Shown one piece after another: positions 51,324-54,852 of a DNA stretch of 54,852 nucleotides. The position numbers and the translations under genes were made by a program. Origin of the DNA: Myxococcales bacterium (GTDB taxonomy: Bacteria > Myxococcota_A > Polyangia > Haliangiales > Haliangiaceae); NCBI GenBank assembly GCA_947483555.1, contig CANKMW010000063.1, forward strand, positions 1 through 54,852. The letters are read 5' to 3'. Each line of letters begins with the position of its first letter. Positions within the stretch are counted from its first letter, which is position 1. The notes under the pieces were generated by a model that was not told where the DNA came from, did no database searches, and worked only from the letters and a program-made list of their open reading frames with translations.

Positions 51324-52490
51324 TCACGCCCGCGCCGCCGCCACCGCCGCCGGCCAGTCGATGGCGGCCGGCAACCGGCCCTCGGCGTGCTCGGCCTTGC
51401 CGCCGCCCCGACCGCCGGTCGCCTGGGCTAGCCGGCGCAGCAACGCGCCGCAGTCCAGCGACGAGCCGGCGGTCCGCGATAGCAGGACCTGCGTGCCCTC
51501 GGGTGTGGCGACGGCGAGCAAGACGTCCTTGCCGGCCGCACTCAGCCGAGCGGCGAGCGGACGCAGCAGGGCGGCGTCGGGCAGGGTCGCGATCACCTCG
51601 GCACCCGTGCTGCCGGCCACCAGCGTGTCGGCGAGCGCGGCGGCGAGCTGGTCGCGCACCGCGGCCGCGTCGGCGCGGCTGTCGGAGAGCGCTCGGCGCA
51701 GCTTGTCGATGGCGCCCGGCACGTCGGCGGTCGAGCAGGTCAGCTCGCGCGCCAGACGCGCCAGCGTCTCGCTGTGCTCGCCCAGCAGGCCACGAGCGCG
51801 GGCACCGGCCGTGAAGTGGATCCGGGTCAGCCCCTTGTAGCGCTCGGCGCCGAGCACGCGGATCGAGCCGATCTGCGCCGAGCGCGCGCAGTGAGTGCCG
51901 CCGCACGGTGAGACGTCGAAGTCGCCGATGGCGACCACCCGCACCTCGCTCGCCACCTTGGGCTCGCGACGCAGCGGCAACCCGGCCAGCTCGGCCGGTT
52001 CGGGAAACCAGGCCCGCACGGCGACGTCGTCGTCGATCACCGAGTTGGCGAGCGCCTCGGCGGCGGCCAGCTCGCGCTCCGGCACCGGGTCGCGGGCGAC
52101 GTCGATCGTGCAGCCGGTCTCGCCCAGCCGCGCCGACACCGTCTCGGCGGTCGCCGCCTCGATCAGCGCCCGCGACAGCAGGTGCTGGCCGGTATGCAGC
52201 GCCATGTGGACCCGGCGCCGGGCCCAGTCGATGGCCGCGTCGACCTCGGCGCCCACGGGCGGCGCGGCGCCGTCGAGGACGTGGTGGATGACGCCGGCGT
52301 CGTCGGCCTGCACGTCGATCACCGCCACGCCGCCCAGCGATCCGCGGTCGGCCATCTGGCCGCCAGCCTCGGGGTAGAACCCGGTCGCCGCCAGCACCAC
52401 CGATGACCGCCCGCCGTGTTCGGCGTGCGCGGTGACGCGGGCGCGGAAGCTGCGCAGGAACGCATCGGCGTGGTACAGGCGCTCGGTCAT
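51324..52490 (-). CDS. Alanyl-tRNA editing protein (AlaX-L type, with DHHA1)
   Basis: 388 residues. It hydrolyses mischarged Ser- or Gly-tRNA(Ala). N-terminal beta domain (GFYPEAGGQMADRGSLGG), the editing zinc site HTGQHLLSRAL (HxxxH) with SPCGGTHCARSAQIGS (C and H ligands), then a DHHA1 domain with GGRGGGKAEHAEGRLP. Long form, as in AlaX-2/3. TACGCT ends 9 nt before ATG 52490. First gene of an operon with rarD. Confidence 0.93.
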   Translation of the reverse strand: MTERLYHADAFLRSFRARVTAHAEHGGRSSVVLAATGFYPEAGGQMADRGSLGGVAVIDVQADDAGVIHHVLDGAAPPVGAEVDAAIDWARRRVHMALHTGQHLLSRALIEAATAETVSARLGETGCTIDVARDPVPERELAAAEALANSVIDDDVAVRAWFPEPAELAGLPLRREPKVASEVRVVAIGDFDVSPCGGTHCARSAQIGSIRVLGAERYKGLTRIHFTAGARARGLLGEHSETLARLARELTCSTADVPGAIDKLRRALSDSRADAAAVRDQLAAALADTLVAGSTGAEVIATLPDAALLRPLAARLSAAGKDVLLAVATPEGTQVLLSRTAGSSLDCGALLRRLAQATGGRGGGKAEHAEGRLPAAIDWPAAVAAARA

Positions 52491-52499
52491 CGGGCGAGC

Positions 52500-52505
52500 A
52501 GCGTA
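52500..52505 (-). promoter_or_regulatory. -10 box of AlaX-RarD operon
   Basis: Minus-strand TACGCT (52505-52500), 9 nt before ATG 52490. Confidence 0.5.
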
Positions 52506-52515
52506 GCAGGTCGCG

Positions 52516-54660
52516 TCACGGTGCCACGGCGAGGTCGTGGGTGACCGCGTCCTCGAGCGCGCGGCGCAGCCGATCGACGGTGGCGCCGGCCCGCGATGGA
52601 TCCCGCTCACCCGGATCGCGCGCCAGGTCGTAGACCTCGACGGTCCAGGCGTCGAGATCGAGGATGATCTTGGCGTCGCCGACGTGCGCCGCGACCAGCG
52701 AGCGCGGCGACTGCGGGCTGGGCAAGACCGCGGTCACCACCGTCCGGGCCGCCGGGGACTCGCCGCGCAGGACCAGCGCCGCGAGCGACGCCCCCGACAT
52801 GCCGGCTGGTGTGGTCAGGCCAACCAGATCGAGCAGCGTCGGCGCCAGGTCGACGTGGCTGACCGGCGCGGCGGCGTGCCGCGCGGCGCCGCCGGGCACG
52901 GCGATCACCAGCGGCACGCGGGTCTCCTCCTCGTACAGCGAGGAGCCGTGGAAGCGCTGGTGATGGTCGAAGAACGCCTCGCCGTGGTCGCCGGTGACGA
53001 CGACGATCGCCCGCGCCGGATCGAGGGCGGCCGCGATCCGCCCCAGCGCGGCATCGGCGAACGCGATCTCGGCGTCGTAGGCGCGGTGGTCGCCATCGAA
53101 CCCGGGCCCGCCCGGCGGAGTCTCGTAGGGGTAGTGCGGATCGATGAAGTGCACCCACAGGAAGCGGGGCCCGCCGCTCGAGGGCATCGCCAGCCACGCC
53201 AGCGCGCGATCGGCGACCGCGGCGGCATTGTCGGCGTTGCGCTCGGGCCGGTGCTGCTCGACGGCGATCACCTCGTCGAAGCCGGCGAACGTCGACGGCG
53301 ACAGCGGCAGGCCGGCGCGCGCCAGGATCGTGGCGGTGCGGTAGCCGGCGGCGCGCAGCTCCGCGGCCAGCGTCGGCAGCCGGTGGTCAGCGAGCAGCGG
53401 CCAGGCCCGCGAACCGACGAACGGCAGCGTGTGCGGGTGGCGGCCGAACAGGAGCGCCGGCATCGCGAAGCGCGTCGTCGGCGAGGCGCAGTAGGCCCGA
53501 TCGAAGCGCACGCCGCGCGCCGCCAGCGCCGCCAGCGCCGGCGTGGTGGCACGGCGATAGCCGTAGGGCGAGGTGTGGTCGGCACGCAGCGAGTCGATGG
53601 TGATCAGCACGACATCGTGGTGGGGCGCGGTCACCGTGGCGCTGGGCCGGGCGCCCCGCCGGGCCACGAGCGCGGCCAGGTCGGCATCGCCGCCGCTGCA
53701 ATCGTCATCGACCCCGTTGCCGGCGTGCTCGACCGCACCCGGGTGGACGGCCGCCGCGCCGTCGTCACAGTCGACGGTGCCGAGCGCGGCGGCGAAACCG
53801 TCGCCATCGCCGTCGAACATCGCGAGCAGGGTCCGCATCGCGGAGTCCGCGATCACCCCGCGCGCCATCACGACCCCGCGCGCCGGATCGTGGTGCGCGA
53901 CGATGAACGGTGCTGCCAGGACCACCGCCGCAGCCGCCGCCGCGACCCCGGCGCAGCCGCCGCGGCCGAGCCGCCGAGCCGGCCGCAGCACCGCCGCGGC
54001 CAGGACCGCGATCGTCGCCAGGGCCCGGACGTAGGCTGGCACCGGATCCCACGATGGGATGAGGCCAACGATGAAGCGATCGGCTGCGAACGCGGCGATG
54101 GTGACCGCGATGGCGGCAGCCGCGGCGCCGTTCCAGCCCGAGGTGGCCCGGACCACGGCCGAGCGGCGCCCGAGCCAGCGCCCGAGCGGCGGCGCGGCGG
54201 CAGCGACCAGCAAGCCCGCTCCGAGCACGGCGACCACGGTCGTGGTTGCGCCCATCAGGCCGGCGGCCTCCGGCAAGCGGCGGTGGACGTGGAGGTGAAC
54301 GGCCATGCGGAAGCCGACCCACCACGCACCGCCGAGCGCGACCAGCCCGAACAGGCCGACCACGAGGGCCTCGACCCGCGCCGGCCCGGGCGCGCGCAAC
54401 CGTGCGCCAGTCGCGACCAGCAGCGGGTGACGCCCGAGCAGGCGCGCCACCACGATCAACGCAGTCCCGACCACGGTCACCGGCAAGACCGTGAGGCCGA
54501 CCGCCGCGACGATCACGGCGGTCAGGTCCTCGACGGCCGGCGCGCCGCGCCTGATCACCAGCCCGGTCTCGATGAGCCCGACCACGAGGCCGGCGACCGC
54601 CGCGTCGACCACGGCCTCGCCGAGGCCGGCAGTGATGGCGATGACGCGGCGCTTCGACAC
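52516..54660 (-). CDS. Membrane alkaline-phosphatase-superfamily enzyme with metal-binding insert
   Basis: 714 residues, GTG start. The first 240 residues contain about six transmembrane helices. A MopE-like calcium/copper motif follows (DGDGDGFAAALGTVDCDDGAAAVHPGAVEHAGNGVDDDCSGGDADL, about 265-315), then a sulfatase-type catalytic domain: DVVLITIDSLRADHTSPYG (metal), ASPTTRFAMPALLFGRHPHT (nucleophile region), DPHYPY, VVTGDHGEAFFDH. Aligned on LLFG, the nucleophile is Thr, not the Cys of formylglycine sulfatases, which fits phosphoglycerol/phosphoethanolamine-transferase-like members. It is therefore more likely a transferase or phosphodiesterase on envelope substrates than a sulfatase. TACACC ends 7 nt before the GTG. 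Confidence 0.82.
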   Translation of the reverse strand: MSKRRVIAITAGLGEAVVDAAVAGLVVGLIETGLVIRRGAPAVEDLTAVIVAAVGLTVLPVTVVGTALIVVARLLGRHPLLVATGARLRAPGPARVEALVVGLFGLVALGGAWWVGFRMAVHLHVHRRLPEAAGLMGATTTVVAVLGAGLLVAAAAPPLGRWLGRRSAVVRATSGWNGAAAAAIAVTIAAFAADRFIVGLIPSWDPVPAYVRALATIAVLAAAVLRPARRLGRGGCAGVAAAAAAVVLAAPFIVAHHDPARGVVMARGVIADSAMRTLLAMFDGDGDGFAAALGTVDCDDGAAAVHPGAVEHAGNGVDDDCSGGDADLAALVARRGARPSATVTAPHHDVVLITIDSLRADHTSPYGYRRATTPALAALAARGVRFDRAYCASPTTRFAMPALLFGRHPHTLPFVGSRAWPLLADHRLPTLAAELRAAGYRTATILARAGLPLSPSTFAGFDEVIAVEQHRPERNADNAAAVADRALAWLAMPSSGGPRFLWVHFIDPHYPYETPPGGPGFDGDHRAYDAEIAFADAALGRIAAALDPARAIVVVTGDHGEAFFDHHQRFHGSSLYEEETRVPLVIAVPGGAARHAAAPVSHVDLAPTLLDLVGLTTPAGMSGASLAALVLRGESPAARTVVTAVLPSPQSPRSLVAAHVGDAKIILDLDAWTVEVYDLARDPGERDPSRAGATVDRLRRALEDAVTHDLAVAP

Positions 54661-54667
54661 CAGGCCG

Positions 54668-54673
54668 GGTGTA
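54668..54673 (-). promoter_or_regulatory. -10-like box of alkaline-phosphatase-superfamily gene
   Basis: Minus-strand TACACC (54673-54668), 7 nt before GTG 54660. Confidence 0.35.
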
Positions 54674-54714
54674 CCAGACTGCCGCCGCGACCGAAACCGC
54701 GACCGAGACCGCGG

Positions 54715-54852
54715 CCGAAACCGAAACCGAAACCGAAACCGAAACCGAAACCGAAACCGAAACCGAAACCGAAACCGAAACCGAAACCGAAACCGAAACC
54801 GAAACCGAAACCGAAACCGAAACCGAAACCGAAACCGAAACCGAAACCGAAA
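54715..54852 (+). repeat. Perfect CCGAAA hexanucleotide array at window end
   Basis: 23 uninterrupted copies reach the last base; 54688-54714 holds degenerate relatives (CCGAGA, CCGCGA). It probably continues past the window and may be where assembly stopped. No gene in 54661-54852. Confidence 0.97.

Noticed and set aside
53440..53520. Formylglycine sulfatase active site at the Cys of YCASPTTR
   Set aside because: Spacing to the LLFG landmark places Thr, not this Cys, at the nucleophile position, and no CxPxR is present.
54715..54852. Telomere of a linear replicon
   Set aside because: Hexamer array looks telomere-like, but bacterial telomeres are not of this kind and similar tracts occur internally.

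Overview
The window looks like chromosomal DNA from a myxobacterium or close relative (phylum Myxococcota, Haliangium/Kofleriaceae-like; the rank is inference). Base composition is very GC-rich throughout. One secreted protein ends in a MYXO-CTERM-type sorting tail. There are many lipoproteins, FHA proteins, a Ser/Thr kinase, a sigma-54 activator, CotH proteins, a copper monooxygenase with a cytochrome motif and a DUF4157 protein, a combination typical of that group. The right edge ends in 23 perfect CCGAAA repeats and the left edge cuts a foreign-looking ORF, so the window may be a whole contig ending in repeats.

Layout. 1-1338: a minus-strand zinc-ribbon/HTH ORF abuts a comM remnant that begins inside its P-loop. 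1394-2683: YvcK-like protein with an added pseudo-receiver domain. 2714-9631 (minus): tight operon of GT2 glycosyltransferase, lone receiver, HEAT-repeat protein and TPR/beta-barrel outer-membrane protein, a candidate polysaccharide synthesis and export machine. 9643-13829: a 393-bp direct duplication brackets a metzincin-protease lipoprotein and gene debris; the left copy carries a CotH pseudogene, the right copy starts the intact CotH gene. 15109-21443: degenerate S41-like lipoprotein, copper monooxygenase, mutY, folE, class-III aminotransferase and DUF6206 protein. 21472-25583: lipin-like lipoprotein, then a DUF4157 (eCIS-cargo-like) protein coupled to a small lipoprotein. 25597-33680: membrane protein, envelope proteins, haem-motif lipoprotein/barrel pair, thioesterase, DUF2625, GST, CotH plus 2OG-Fe oxygenase, DUF3750 plus outer-membrane protein. 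34374-38796: P450, a repeat- and hairpin-rich intergenic region, then tsaC-purE-purK. 38876-43360: giant FHA/coiled-coil protein and its kinase. 43389-46531: LPMO-like protein, tungsten aldehyde oxidoreductase and a MoaD-like carrier. 46628-54660: FHA sigma-54 activator, NarL-type regulator, orphan MCE protein, AlaX-RarD operon and a membrane alkaline-phosphatase-superfamily enzyme.

A recurrent theme is promoter placement: at least seventeen genes have a TAnnnT-like -10 hexamer ending only 6-11 nt before the start codon, so their mRNAs are probably leaderless or nearly so. I used this signature to choose several starts. Genes inside operons are instead joined by ATGA, GTGA or TGATG overlaps, and a few (mutY, folE, the NarL regulator) have Shine-Dalgarno sequences. 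No rRNA, tRNA or CRISPR array was recognised.
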